A stretch of DNA of 64,000 bases. Origin: Micromonospora sp. RP3T. GTDB taxonomy: Bacteria > Actinomycetota > Actinomycetes > Mycobacteriales > Micromonosporaceae. The position numbers and the translations under genes are program-made. The stretch is taken from positions 124,001-188,000 of the forward strand of contig NZ_PYPS01000005.1 of NCBI RefSeq assembly GCF_003027925.1, in the 5' to 3' direction. Under the pieces are notes generated by a model. It saw only the letters and a list, made by a program, of their open reading frames with translations, ran no database searches and was not told the DNA's origin. Below, piece by piece: positions 33,165-41,100 of this stretch (position 1 is the stretch's first letter; each line of letters opens with the position of its first letter).

Positions 33165-34610
33165 TCAGCTCACCTTCGCTCCGACGTGGATGGCGATGGC
33201 GTCGTGCGCGTTGACGGTCGCGGCGAACCAACCCGACGAGTCCACCGTGATCACCGGACCGCTGCACGACCCGTTGCTGAACGTGCCGTGGATGACGTCG
33301 CAGTAGCGGCCGGCCGGCAGCCCGGTGTAGTAGGACCGCCCGCTCACCGCGGAGTCCTCGTCGTTGATCGTCAGGTAGCCCTTGCCGGCCCGGCTGAACG
33401 CGATGTGCTGGTAGCCGTTGTCGTACCAGTTGGCGACCGCGGCGCCCTCGGTGGCGTTGCGGAAGCCGACCATGTTGGCGATGGCCGCCCAGCGGTGCTC
33501 GCACTCCCAGCCCGAGTAGCAGGTGGTGTTGGTGATCTTGTTGCTGCCGTCCGAGGGCGGGGCCTGGTCCTTGTTGCTGAACGTGAAGCTCGACATCACC
33601 GCCGGGGTGCCGTACGGCCAGGCCAGCATGAACGCGTTGGCCAGCGCGTACTCGCCGCGGTCGCGGTAGGTGAGCACGCCGCCGTCGCGCTGGGTGTCGT
33701 GGTTGTCGGTGAAGACCACCGCCGAGCCGCCCGGCAGGTAGCCCCAGGACTCGCCGAAGTTCTTCAGGTACGCCAGCCGCTCGTTGTTGAACATCCGGGC
33801 CAGGTCCTTGCCGTACCGGAACTCGTGCACGTCGCCGTTGCCGGTGTACTCGGTCGGCTGGACCGGCTCACCCGCGCCGTAGATGACCTCCTGCACGAGG
33901 TACGCCGGCCGGGACAGCTTGGCCTTGATCGCGGCGATGTCGGCGGCCGGCATGTGCTTGCTGCCGTCCAGCCGGAACCCGTCCACGCCGAGCGAGAGCA
34001 GGTCGTTGAGGTACGTCGCGAGCCGGGTGCGCACGTAGTCCGACTCGGTCTTGAGGTCGGCCAGGTTGACCAGCTCGCAGTTCTGCACCTCGTACCGGTC
34101 GTTGTAGTTGGCGATGTCGTTGTTGCCGTTGCGACCGCAGTAGTGGAAGTCCGCCGAGGAGTAGGTGCCCGGGTAGTTGTAGTGGCCGTACGACGTGCCG
34201 GCCCAACCGGTGCCGCCGTTCTCCTGGCCGGACATGTGGTTGACCACCGCGTCGACGATCACCTTGACGCCGGCGTTGTGGCAGGTGTTCACCATGGACT
34301 GGAACTGGGCGCGGGTGCCCTTGCGGGACTCGATCCGGTAGCTGACCGGCTGGTAGGACACCCACCAGGGGCTGCTGTTGACGTGCTCCTGCGGCGGGGA
34401 CACCTGGACGTAGCCGTAGCCCTTCGGGCCGAGCGTGCTGGTGCACTCGCTCGCCACCGACGTCCAGTTCCACTCGAAGAGCTGGACGATGACCTTCTTG
34501 CTGCCGGGCGTGGCGGCGACGGCCGGGGGTGCCGCCACCGTGGTCGGGACGAGCAGGCCGGCGGCGAGGCCGAGGACGAGCGCCGCGGCGCGGCGTCGAC
34601 GTCGTTGCAT
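33165..34610 (-). CDS. Secreted alpha-amylase (GH13)
   Basis: 481 residues; ATG 34610 has GGAG 7 bases upstream. Sec signal peptide (MQRRRRRAAALVLGLAAGLL), cleaved near AVA|ATP. The four GH13 regions are intact: I D120-AVVNH, II GFRLDGSKH with nucleophile D215, III acid E241 in EVIYG, IV FTDNHD (H304, D305). The protein resembles Streptomyces amylases of the same length but lacks a starch-binding domain. Gly216 replaces the Ala usually found after the nucleophile. It hydrolyses internal alpha-1,4 bonds of starch outside the cell. A promoter with repeated operator-like motifs lies upstream. Confidence 0.95.
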   Translation of the reverse strand: MQRRRRRAAALVLGLAAGLLVPTTVAAPPAVAATPGSKKVIVQLFEWNWTSVASECTSTLGPKGYGYVQVSPPQEHVNSSPWWVSYQPVSYRIESRKGTRAQFQSMVNTCHNAGVKVIVDAVVNHMSGQENGGTGWAGTSYGHYNYPGTYSSADFHYCGRNGNNDIANYNDRYEVQNCELVNLADLKTESDYVRTRLATYLNDLLSLGVDGFRLDGSKHMPAADIAAIKAKLSRPAYLVQEVIYGAGEPVQPTEYTGNGDVHEFRYGKDLARMFNNERLAYLKNFGESWGYLPGGSAVVFTDNHDTQRDGGVLTYRDRGEYALANAFMLAWPYGTPAVMSSFTFSNKDQAPPSDGSNKITNTTCYSGWECEHRWAAIANMVGFRNATEGAAVANWYDNGYQHIAFSRAGKGYLTINDEDSAVSGRSYYTGLPAGRYCDVIHGTFSNGSCSGPVITVDSSGWFAATVNAHDAIAIHVGAKVS

Positions 34611-34671
34611 CAGGACTCCTACGGGACGGGGGATGTGGGGGAGTGGAGCCTGGGGAGGGCTTCAGTGCCGG

Positions 34672-34732
34672 CTTCTTGCAGCCGGTACTGAAATTTTCCG
34701 CAAGGTTACGAGCATGTTGCAAGAAATGTCAA
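34672..34732 (-). promoter_or_regulatory. Alpha-amylase promoter with repeated TTGCAAG-type operators
   Basis: On the minus strand a -35 TTGACA (34727-34732) and a -10 TAACCT (34703-34708) are 18 bp apart. Three copies of a CTTGCA/TTGCAAG-like motif lie within and just downstream of the promoter (34717-34723, 34698-34705, 34675-34681). Streptomyces amylase promoters carry such direct repeats, bound by a LacI-family repressor (MalR/Reg1) that mediates maltodextrin induction and glucose repression. Transfer of that role to this site is inference. Confidence 0.7.
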
Positions 34733-34907
34733 CGCATGGGCATCCGTCGTTGTGTGGGGCGCTATAACGCGCGTCGGGCCCGGATGGTTCGAGGAACCGG
34801 TCGAGAAATTCGCCACCGGAGGTGATCCGTCCGGGCCGTCGCTCCGTACCTGAGGTGGGAGCAGGGTCGGCCGGTGGGGGCGCCGCCGCGAGACGATCGA
34901 GGAGCAG

Positions 34908-36644
34908 ATGGCCCGGGCACAGCAGAACGAGAAGGCGACGACCGTCCGGACCACCACCAGCAGCCGTGGTGTCCGGACCGTGTCGAAGTCCGCGATGGTG
35001 GCACTCACCGCCTCCGCACTCGGCCTCGCGTGGGCAGGTGTGGAGCTGGCCGGCGCCGGTGGCGCCATGTACGCGTACGGATTCTTCTTCACCGAGTTCT
35101 TCGCCGGGGTGGTCACCCTGGTCTCGCTCAGCCTCACCGTGATGCTGGGGCTGCTCGCCACCGACCGGCTGGTGCTGCTCATCCGGCACCGGGTGCTGCT
35201 CCAGTCCGCGCACCGCGCCACCGGCGTGCTCGGCGTGGTCGGGCTGGTCTTCCACGTCATCACCAAGATCGCGATCGGCCGGGCCGGGCCGACCGACGCG
35301 GTGGTGCCGTTCCTCGGCGGCAGCGGTCTCTACGTCGGGCTGGGCACCGTCGCCGCGCTGCTCATGGTGGGCGTGCTCTGGACCGGGCTGATCCGGGTCC
35401 GGTTCGCCGGCGTCGGTCCCAAGTGGTTCTGGCGCGCGCTGCACTCCATGGCGTACGTGTCCTGGCCGTTCGCGCTGTTCCACGGCCTCAACGCCGGCCG
35501 GGCCGCGAAGAGCTGGGTGGTGCTCAGCTACCTCGCCTGCGTGCTGCTCGTGGTGATGGCGCTGCTGGTGCGCCTCTCCGTCCACATCGGCAAACGCAGC
35601 CGCGAGCAGCACCAGGCCGCCGCGCTGAACAAGGCGATGGCCGGCAAGGGCGAGGAGCGTACCGGCATGTTCGCGGCGCTGGCCCGCAAGAAGACCGCGG
35701 ACAAGGACGAGACCGCCACCGGCCGGGGTCGGGGCGGACGCTGGGCCGAGGCCACCGCCACCTGGACCGCGCCCGCCGGCACCGCCCGGCAACGGGACCC
35801 GGAGCGGTTCGCCGTACCGGTGGTGCCGGAGCCCGGATCGCTGCGGGAACCGGTCCGCGCCGCCGCCGCCCGGCGGCGCGCCGAGGAGCCGGCCGAGCCG
35901 GCGCGGCGCGCCCGCACGCAGGAGGTCCCGGCCGCCCGGCGGTCCACCCGGAGCCGGGACACCGAGCGGGTGACCACCTCCACCCGGGTCCGCGACTCCG
36001 AACGCGAGCCGGTGCGTCCCAGCCGGGATGAGGAACTGGAGCCGGTCGCCGGCCGGCGCGACGGGGAACGGTCCCGTCGGCGCCGCCGCGACACCGAGGA
36101 ACGGGTCAGCCGCCGGTCCCGGGTCGACGAGGAGGTCGCCGCCCAGTACTCCGCGCCGCCGGAGAACGGCGGCCGGCACTCCGCGCCGCCGGACACCGGG
36201 GGCCGACACTCCGCCCCGCCGGACAGCAGCCGGTACGCCACCCCCGCCGAGGTGGCCCGCTACTCCGCCCCGCCCCGCGCGACCGACGAGGCCGAGGAGC
36301 CGTGGGACAGCCCGCGCCGCTGGGCGAGCGAGCCGATCTCGGCCGGTCCGGTCTCGGCCGGCCCGATCTCCGGCACCCCGCTCTCGGCGGAGCCGCGCAG
36401 CGGGACCGGGCGACGCTACCGGGACGAGGAGGACGTGCCGGAGGAGCCCGACTACTGGCGCCCGCCGGCCCGCTACACCGCCGACGACGACGCGTTCGTC
36501 GACGACACGCCCACGCTCGTCGACCTCGCCTCCCGCCGGGCGATGCGGGCCACCAAGGACAGCCGTCCCAGCCGCCGGCGCAAGGCCGACGCGGACGCGG
36601 TCGACGGGGCGTACTGGGCCGGGCTGCGGGGTGAGGCCCGGTGA
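34908..36644 (+). CDS. Ferric-reductase-like di-heme membrane protein with long charged tail
   Basis: 578 residues, ATG 34908 with GAGGAG just upstream. Residues 28-230 form about six membrane helices. H102 (AHRATG) and H116 (VFHVIT) are 14 apart on one helix, and H179 (ALHSMAY) and H192 (LFHGLN) are 13 apart on another: the bis-heme pattern of ferric-reductase-like transmembrane domains. No FAD or NAD domain follows; instead about 345 residues are Arg/Glu/Pro-rich and contain SAPP repeats (YSAPPENGG, HSAPPDTGG, HSAPPDSS, YSAPPRA). The flavin function is supplied by the next gene, which overlaps by 4 bp. I infer a transmembrane electron conduit; the tail's role is unknown. Confidence 0.8.
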   Translation: MARAQQNEKATTVRTTTSSRGVRTVSKSAMVALTASALGLAWAGVELAGAGGAMYAYGFFFTEFFAGVVTLVSLSLTVMLGLLATDRLVLLIRHRVLLQSAHRATGVLGVVGLVFHVITKIAIGRAGPTDAVVPFLGGSGLYVGLGTVAALLMVGVLWTGLIRVRFAGVGPKWFWRALHSMAYVSWPFALFHGLNAGRAAKSWVVLSYLACVLLVVMALLVRLSVHIGKRSREQHQAAALNKAMAGKGEERTGMFAALARKKTADKDETATGRGRGGRWAEATATWTAPAGTARQRDPERFAVPVVPEPGSLREPVRAAAARRRAEEPAEPARRARTQEVPAARRSTRSRDTERVTTSTRVRDSEREPVRPSRDEELEPVAGRRDGERSRRRRRDTEERVSRRSRVDEEVAAQYSAPPENGGRHSAPPDTGGRHSAPPDSSRYATPAEVARYSAPPRATDEAEEPWDSPRRWASEPISAGPVSAGPISGTPLSAEPRSGTGRRYRDEEDVPEEPDYWRPPARYTADDDAFVDDTPTLVDLASRRAMRATKDSRPSRRRKADADAVDGAYWAGLRGEAR

Positions 36645-38107
36645 AGCGGACGGCCATCCCCCCGGTCGCCTGCGTCGGGGAGCCCCGGCTCACCGCCGGG
36701 TTCGCCGAGTTCGGCCGGCTCGACCTGCTCGCCCACGAGGAGGTGCACGGCCCGATCGGCCCGATGGAGCCGGCCGCGCTGCTCCGGCTCGCCGAGGCGA
36801 TCGACCTCAAGGGCAAGGGCGGGGCGGGCTTCCCGTTCGCCCGCAAGATGCGCGCCGTGCTGGAGTCCGCCGAACGGCAGGACCTCGCCGCCGTGGTGGT
36901 GGTCAACGCCACCGAGGGCGAGCCGGCGAGCTGGAAGGACAAGGTGCTGCTCACCCGGGCCCCGCACCTCGTCCTGGACGGCGCCGCGCTCGCCGCGTTC
37001 GCGCTGGACGCCGAGGAGATCGTGATCGGGGTGGCCGACGACGACGTGGGCCGGCCCTCACTGACCGAGGCGTTGCAGGAACGGCGGATGCCGGTGCCGA
37101 CCACCATCGTGACCGTGCCGCACCGGTTCATCTCCGGCGAGGGCGGCGCGCTCGTCAACGGCATCAACGGGCTGCCGCACATCCCACCCGGCACCAAGAA
37201 ACGGTCAAGCGACTCCGGCGTCAACGGGCTGCCCACCCTGCTCTCCAACGCCGAGACGTACGCCCAGCTCGCGGTCGCCGCCCGGATCGGCCCGTACGAG
37301 TACGCGGCGCTGGGCACCGACGACGAGCCGGGCACCGTGCTGCTCACCGTCACCGGGTCGGCGAAGCGGCCGGCCGTGGTGGAGTGTGCCGCCGGCACCC
37401 CGCTGCGCGAGATCCTCGACCTGTGCGAGGTGCCCCCCGGGCCGGGCATCCTGATGGGCGGCTACCACGGCAAGTGGATCACCGCCGAGGCGGCGGAGCG
37501 GGCCGAGGTCTCCCGCAAGGGGCTGGCCGCGGTCGGCGGCACGCTCGGCGCCGGCATCATCGTGCCGCTCGGCACCGACACCTGCCCGCTCGGCGAGGCC
37601 GCCCAGGTGGTCCGCTACCTGGCCGGGGAGTCCGCCGGCCAGTGCGGCCCGTGCAAGATGGGCCTGCCCGACCTGGCCCGCTCCGTCGACCTCGCGGTCT
37701 CCGGCAGCGCGCCGATCGAGCTGGTCCGGGCCGCGGCCGGCGACGTGAAGGGACGCGGCGCGTGCAGCCACCCGGACGGCACCGCCCGGTTCGCGCTGTC
37801 CGCCATGGAGGTGTTCGCCGACGACCTGCGGCTGCACGCCACCGGGGAGGGCTGCGGCAAACGCGTCAAGGGCACCATGGGCCTGCCCGGCGCGCCCGAC
37901 GGCAACCCGCAGAAACTCACCCTGGACTGGTCCCGCTGCGACGGGCACGGGCTCTGCGCGCACGTGGTGCCGGACTTCATCCGGCTCGACGGCAACGGGT
38001 ACCCGGCCTTCCCGCCCACCCCGGTGCCGACCTGGCTGCGGGAGGGCGCGCTCAAGGCGGTCAAGGTCTGCCCCGAACTCGCGCTCCGGCTGGTCAAGGC
38101 CGAGTAG
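36641..38107 (+). CDS. NuoF-like flavin/iron-sulfur protein fused to a C-terminal ferredoxin
   Basis: 488 residues from GTG 36641 (GTGA overlap). Residues 56-69 (LKGKGGAGFPFARK) and 89-101 (NATEGEPASWKDK) are the FMN/NADH-binding segments of the NuoF/HoxF family; an SLBB-like segment lies near 245-280. The NuoF cluster motif is altered: ESCGxCxxC reads ESAGQCGPC here (A332, C335, C338), with C375 as the late ligand, so one expected cysteine is missing. Residues 428-488 are a single-cluster ferredoxin (C433-x5-C439, C477-Pro) of the 3Fe-4S type. It probably oxidises NAD(P)H or another donor and passes electrons to the di-heme protein. The thioredoxin-like gene follows after 22 bp. Confidence 0.85.
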   Translation: MKRTAIPPVACVGEPRLTAGFAEFGRLDLLAHEEVHGPIGPMEPAALLRLAEAIDLKGKGGAGFPFARKMRAVLESAERQDLAAVVVVNATEGEPASWKDKVLLTRAPHLVLDGAALAAFALDAEEIVIGVADDDVGRPSLTEALQERRMPVPTTIVTVPHRFISGEGGALVNGINGLPHIPPGTKKRSSDSGVNGLPTLLSNAETYAQLAVAARIGPYEYAALGTDDEPGTVLLTVTGSAKRPAVVECAAGTPLREILDLCEVPPGPGILMGGYHGKWITAEAAERAEVSRKGLAAVGGTLGAGIIVPLGTDTCPLGEAAQVVRYLAGESAGQCGPCKMGLPDLARSVDLAVSGSAPIELVRAAAGDVKGRGACSHPDGTARFALSAMEVFADDLRLHATGEGCGKRVKGTMGLPGAPDGNPQKLTLDWSRCDGHGLCAHVVPDFIRLDGNGYPAFPPTPVPTWLREGALKAVKVCPELALRLVKAE

Positions 38108-38129
38108 CCGTCCCACCCAGGAGGCGCCG

Positions 38130-38729
38130 ATGCCACCCCGTACCGTCCACCGTCTCGGCGTCGCCGCCGTGCTGGCCGCCACGCTCGCCGGCCCGGCCGC
38201 CTGCGCGGTCGGCCCCGAGCGGGCCACGCCGGCCGGCGCGGCGACCGCCGGGTCCACCGCCGCACCGACCGCGCCCGCCCCGACCACGTCCACCGGTGCG
38301 CCGTCGCCGCCGCCGGCCCGGGTGCCGCGGACGCTGGCGTTCACCGCGAAGACACTCGACGGTACGGCGTTCTCCGGCGCCGCCCTCGCCGGGCGACCGG
38401 TCGTGCTGTGGTTCTGGGCCCCCTGGTGCGCCACCTGCGCCAGCCAGGCGTGGACGGTCGCCGAGATCGCCCCGACCTACCGGGACACCGTGCCGATCGT
38501 CGGCGTCGCCGGCCTCGGCCAGCAACGGGCCATGACGGATTTCGTCGCCGAGTTCGACCTGGCCGGCACGCCGCAGCTCGACGACCGCGCCGGCACGTTG
38601 TGGCGCCGGTTCAAGGTGACCGAGCAGAGCACGTTCGTCATCGTCGACCGGGACGGCACGGTCGTCCACCAGGGCTTCCTCGACGGCGAGGCGCTGACCC
38701 GGCAGGTCGAGACGCTGGCCCGGGGATGA
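38130..38729 (+). CDS. TlpA-like extracytoplasmic thioredoxin, probable lipoprotein
   Basis: 199 residues; GGAGG lies 8 bases before the ATG. A signal sequence ends in GPAAC (C25), a weak lipobox, and a Thr/Pro/Ala linker follows. The thioredoxin fold has the active site WAPWCATCASQ (C100, C103), then VGVAGLGQ and TFVIVDRDGTVVHQGF, which match TlpA/ResA-like thiol reductases. It is coupled by a 4-bp overlap to a CcdA-like protein that could keep it reduced from the cytoplasm. Target may be cytochrome or another secreted thiol protein. Confidence 0.9.
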   Translation: MPPRTVHRLGVAAVLAATLAGPAACAVGPERATPAGAATAGSTAAPTAPAPTTSTGAPSPPPARVPRTLAFTAKTLDGTAFSGAALAGRPVVLWFWAPWCATCASQAWTVAEIAPTYRDTVPIVGVAGLGQQRAMTDFVAEFDLAGTPQLDDRAGTLWRRFKVTEQSTFVIVDRDGTVVHQGFLDGEALTRQVETLARG

Positions 38730-39703
38730 CCGGCGCGCTGCTGCTCGCGTTGACCGCCGGCATGCTCGGCGCGGTCAACCCGTGCGGCTTCGCGATGCTG
38801 CCCGCGTACCTGTCGGTACTGGTGGCCGGCCCCGGCGACGGGCGCGGCGCGGTCGGCCGCGCGCTCACCGCGACGGCCGGGCTGACGCTCGGGTACGCGG
38901 CCGTCTTCGGCGCGTTCGGGCTGGCCGTGGCGCCGGCGGCGGACTGGCTGCGCCCCCGGCTGCCCTGGCTGACCGTGACGCTCGGCGTGCTGCTGGCACT
39001 GGCCGGCCTGTGGCTGCTCGCCGGCCGGCGGCTGCCCACGCCCCGCCCGTGGCGCACCGCGCCCCGGCTCGTCCGCACCTGGCCGTCCATGGCGCTGTTC
39101 GGCGCGGCGTACGCGCTCACGTCACTGACCTGCGCGATCGCGCCGTTCCTGGCGATCGTGGTGACCAGCCTGCGGGCCGGCTCGCCGCTGCGCGGGCTGG
39201 CGCTGTTCGGCGCGTACGCGCTCGGGATGGCGCTTGTGGTCGGCGTGGCCGCGCTCGCCGTGGCGCTGCTGCGCGGGCGGGTGGTGGCGGGGCTGCGCGG
39301 CGCCGGCGCGTGGGTGTCCCGGTTGAGCGGCCTGGTGCTGCTGGTCGCCGGCGGCTACGTCGCCTGGTACGGCTGGTACGAGGTGCGGCTGGCCCTGGGC
39401 CGCCACGACGCGTTCGGCGACCCGGTGGTGACAGCCGCCGCCCGCGTGCAGCAGACCCTGGTGCGCACCCTGGACGGCGCTGGCCCCGCCCCCCTGGCCG
39501 CCCTGGCCCTCACCCTGCTCGCGGTGGGGTTGCTGGTAAGGCGGGGCCCCCTGTTAACGCCTCCGGTAGAGGCGGGGGCCCCGCTTAACAGCGTGGCCGC
39601 AGCGAGCGGCGTGGCCGCAGCGAGCGGCGTGGCCCCCGCGAGCGGCGTGGCCGCAGCGAGCAGCGACGCCGCAGCGCGGAAGGCGGTCAGCGAGTCGGGG
39701 TGA
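38726..39703 (+). CDS. CcdA-like thiol-disulfide transporter with repeat-derived C-terminal tail
   Basis: 325 residues, ATG 38726 (ATGA overlap). About eight membrane helices with the two CcdA cysteines, C20 in AVNPCGFAMLPAY and C136 in SLTCAIAPF. It would carry reducing equivalents from cytoplasmic thioredoxin to the TlpA-like lipoprotein. The last 54 residues (from RRGPLLTPPVEAG) are encoded by a dispersed DNA repeat (39536-39590) and an 18-bp tandem repeat (GVAAAS units). These look like sequence acquired after loss of the original stop. The frame runs 17 bp into the 3' end of serS on the other strand. Confidence 0.88.
   Translation: MTGALLLALTAGMLGAVNPCGFAMLPAYLSVLVAGPGDGRGAVGRALTATAGLTLGYAAVFGAFGLAVAPAADWLRPRLPWLTVTLGVLLALAGLWLLAGRRLPTPRPWRTAPRLVRTWPSMALFGAAYALTSLTCAIAPFLAIVVTSLRAGSPLRGLALFGAYALGMALVVGVAALAVALLRGRVVAGLRGAGAWVSRLSGLVLLVAGGYVAWYGWYEVRLALGRHDAFGDPVVTAAARVQQTLVRTLDGAGPAPLAALALTLLAVGLLVRRGPLLTPPVEAGAPLNSVAAASGVAAASGVAPASGVAAASSDAAARKAVSESG
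39536..39590. repeat. Dispersed palindromic repeat, copy C (inside the CcdA-like gene)
   Basis: Same family as 28435, 32074 and 42233, in reverse orientation: half-sites GGCGGGGCCCCC and GGCGGGGGCCCC flank GTTAACGCCTCCGGTAGA. It is translated as RRGPLLTPPVEAGAPLNS in the CcdA-like protein. Confidence 0.85.
39590..39676. repeat. Tandem 18-bp repeat, about 4.8 units
   Basis: Unit AGCGGCGTGGCCGCAGCG, perfect at 39605-39622 and 39641-39658, near-perfect at 39623-39640, partial or degenerate at both ends. It encodes SGVAAA repeats at the end of the CcdA-like protein and stops 11 bp before the serS stop codon. Copy number may vary between strains. Confidence 0.85.
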
Positions 39704-40973
39704 GGCGGTCGGTGCCGAGCTTGTCGCGCAGCACCTCGGGGACCACCACCGAGCCGTCGGGCTGCTGGCACTGCTCCAGGATGGCCGGGAACAGCCGGCT
39801 GGTGGCCAGCGCCGAGCCGTTGAGCGTGTGCACGAAGCGGGTCTGCTTGCCGCCCGGCTCCCGGTAGCGGATGGCCGCGCGGCGGGCCTGGTAGTCGCCG
39901 GCCCAGGAGACCGACGACACCTCCTTGTACTTCCCGGTGCTCGGCATCCACACCTCGATGTCGAGCGTCTTCTTCATCGAGGCGCTGGCGTCGCCGGCGG
40001 CGAGCAGGCTGGTCTGGAAGTGCAGGCCGAGCTGCTCGACCAGCCCCTCGACGTGACCCACCATCGCCCGGAGCGCGGCGCCGGCCTGCTCCGGCAGCGT
40101 GAACTGGAAGATCTCCACCTTGTTGAACTGGTGGCCGCGCACCGTGCCGCGCTCGTCGGAGTGCGAGCCGGCCGCCTCGCGCCGGTAGCACGGCGTGTAG
40201 GCGAACGCCTTCAGCGGCAGCTTCGGCGTCTCCAGGATCTCGTCCTGGTAGGCGCCGAGGATGGCCGTCTCCGCGGTGGGCAGCAGGAACTGGCCGCGCG
40301 GGGCGGACTGCTTGTCCATGCGGTAGACGTCGTCGTAGAACTTCGGGAACTGCCCGGACGCGAAGCCGGCAGTGTCCAGCAGCAGGTGCGGCGGCAGCAG
40401 GAACTCGTAGCCGGCCTCGATGTTCCGCTCGATCAGCCAGTTGACCAGCGCCCACTCCAACCGGGCGCCCACGCCGGTGTACATCCAGAAGCCGGAGCCG
40501 CCCAGCTTCACGCCCCGCTCGTGGTCGACCAGACCCAGCGCGCGGCTCAGCTCCACGTGGTCGCGCACCCGCTCGATGGCCGGCGCCTCGCCGAACGTCC
40601 GCACCACCCGGTTGGCCTCCTTGCCACCGGCGACCACGTCGTCGGCGGGCAGGTTGGGCAGCTCGCTCATCGCCGAGCGCAGCCGGGACTGCACGTCGTC
40701 GAGCTGGGACTCCAGCTCCGCGAGCTGCTTGCGCTCGGCCTCCGGCGCGGCGGGCTGTGGGGTGGCGCCGGAGCGCTTCGCCTCCGCGTACGCGCGCGCC
40801 TCGGCCTTGCGGCGCTGCCGCTCGGCATCGATCTCCGTGATCAGGGCGCGCCGCTCCTGGTCGAGTCGCTGGATGTCGTCCAGCGCCCGGGTGACCTCGG
40901 CGGGATCCAGACGCTTCGCCAGCGCGGTCGCCACCGCCTCGCGATCCTTCCGGATCAACTCCATGTCGAGCAT
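39687..40973 (-). CDS. serS: Serine--tRNA ligase
   Basis: 428 residues. The N-terminal tRNA-binding coiled coil spans about 30-105 (EITEIDAERQRRKAEARAYAEAK region; ALITEIDAERQRR). The class II core has TAETAILGAYQDEIL (motif 2 approach), CYRREAAGSHSDERGTVRGHQF (motif 2, in part), and motif 3 TLNGSALATSRLFPAILEQ. Length is normal for SerRS. It charges tRNA-Ser and also supplies seryl-tRNA for selenocysteine where used. Its 3' end is overlapped by the tail of the CcdA-like gene. Confidence 0.98.
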   Translation of the reverse strand: MLDMELIRKDREAVATALAKRLDPAEVTRALDDIQRLDQERRALITEIDAERQRRKAEARAYAEAKRSGATPQPAAPEAERKQLAELESQLDDVQSRLRSAMSELPNLPADDVVAGGKEANRVVRTFGEAPAIERVRDHVELSRALGLVDHERGVKLGGSGFWMYTGVGARLEWALVNWLIERNIEAGYEFLLPPHLLLDTAGFASGQFPKFYDDVYRMDKQSAPRGQFLLPTAETAILGAYQDEILETPKLPLKAFAYTPCYRREAAGSHSDERGTVRGHQFNKVEIFQFTLPEQAGAALRAMVGHVEGLVEQLGLHFQTSLLAAGDASASMKKTLDIEVWMPSTGKYKEVSSVSWAGDYQARRAAIRYREPGGKQTRFVHTLNGSALATSRLFPAILEQCQQPDGSVVVPEVLRDKLGTDRLTPTR

Positions 40974-41038
40974 GCTGCTCGTACGCCTCCGTCCAGGCCG
41001 TCAGGTGGGACGCACCGATGCTACCGTCGCGGCCCCGC

Positions 41039-41070
41039 CGGCCCGGGCCGGGCTCTCCGGCCCGGCCCGG
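41039..41070 (-). terminator. GC hairpin after the MerR-DnaN gene
   Basis: CCGGGCCGG and its complement around a short CTCT-containing loop, 31 bp beyond the stop at 41101 on the minus strand. Confidence 0.5.
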
Positions 41071-41100
41071 TTCGGCTGCCCGAGCGGGCGGCGCCCGTGG

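Noticed and set aside
39590..39676. 18-bp tandem repeat as a CRISPR or microsatellite artefact
   Set aside because: Units are adjacent without spacers, and the repeat lies in frame in an expressed gene; it is listed as a tandem repeat instead.
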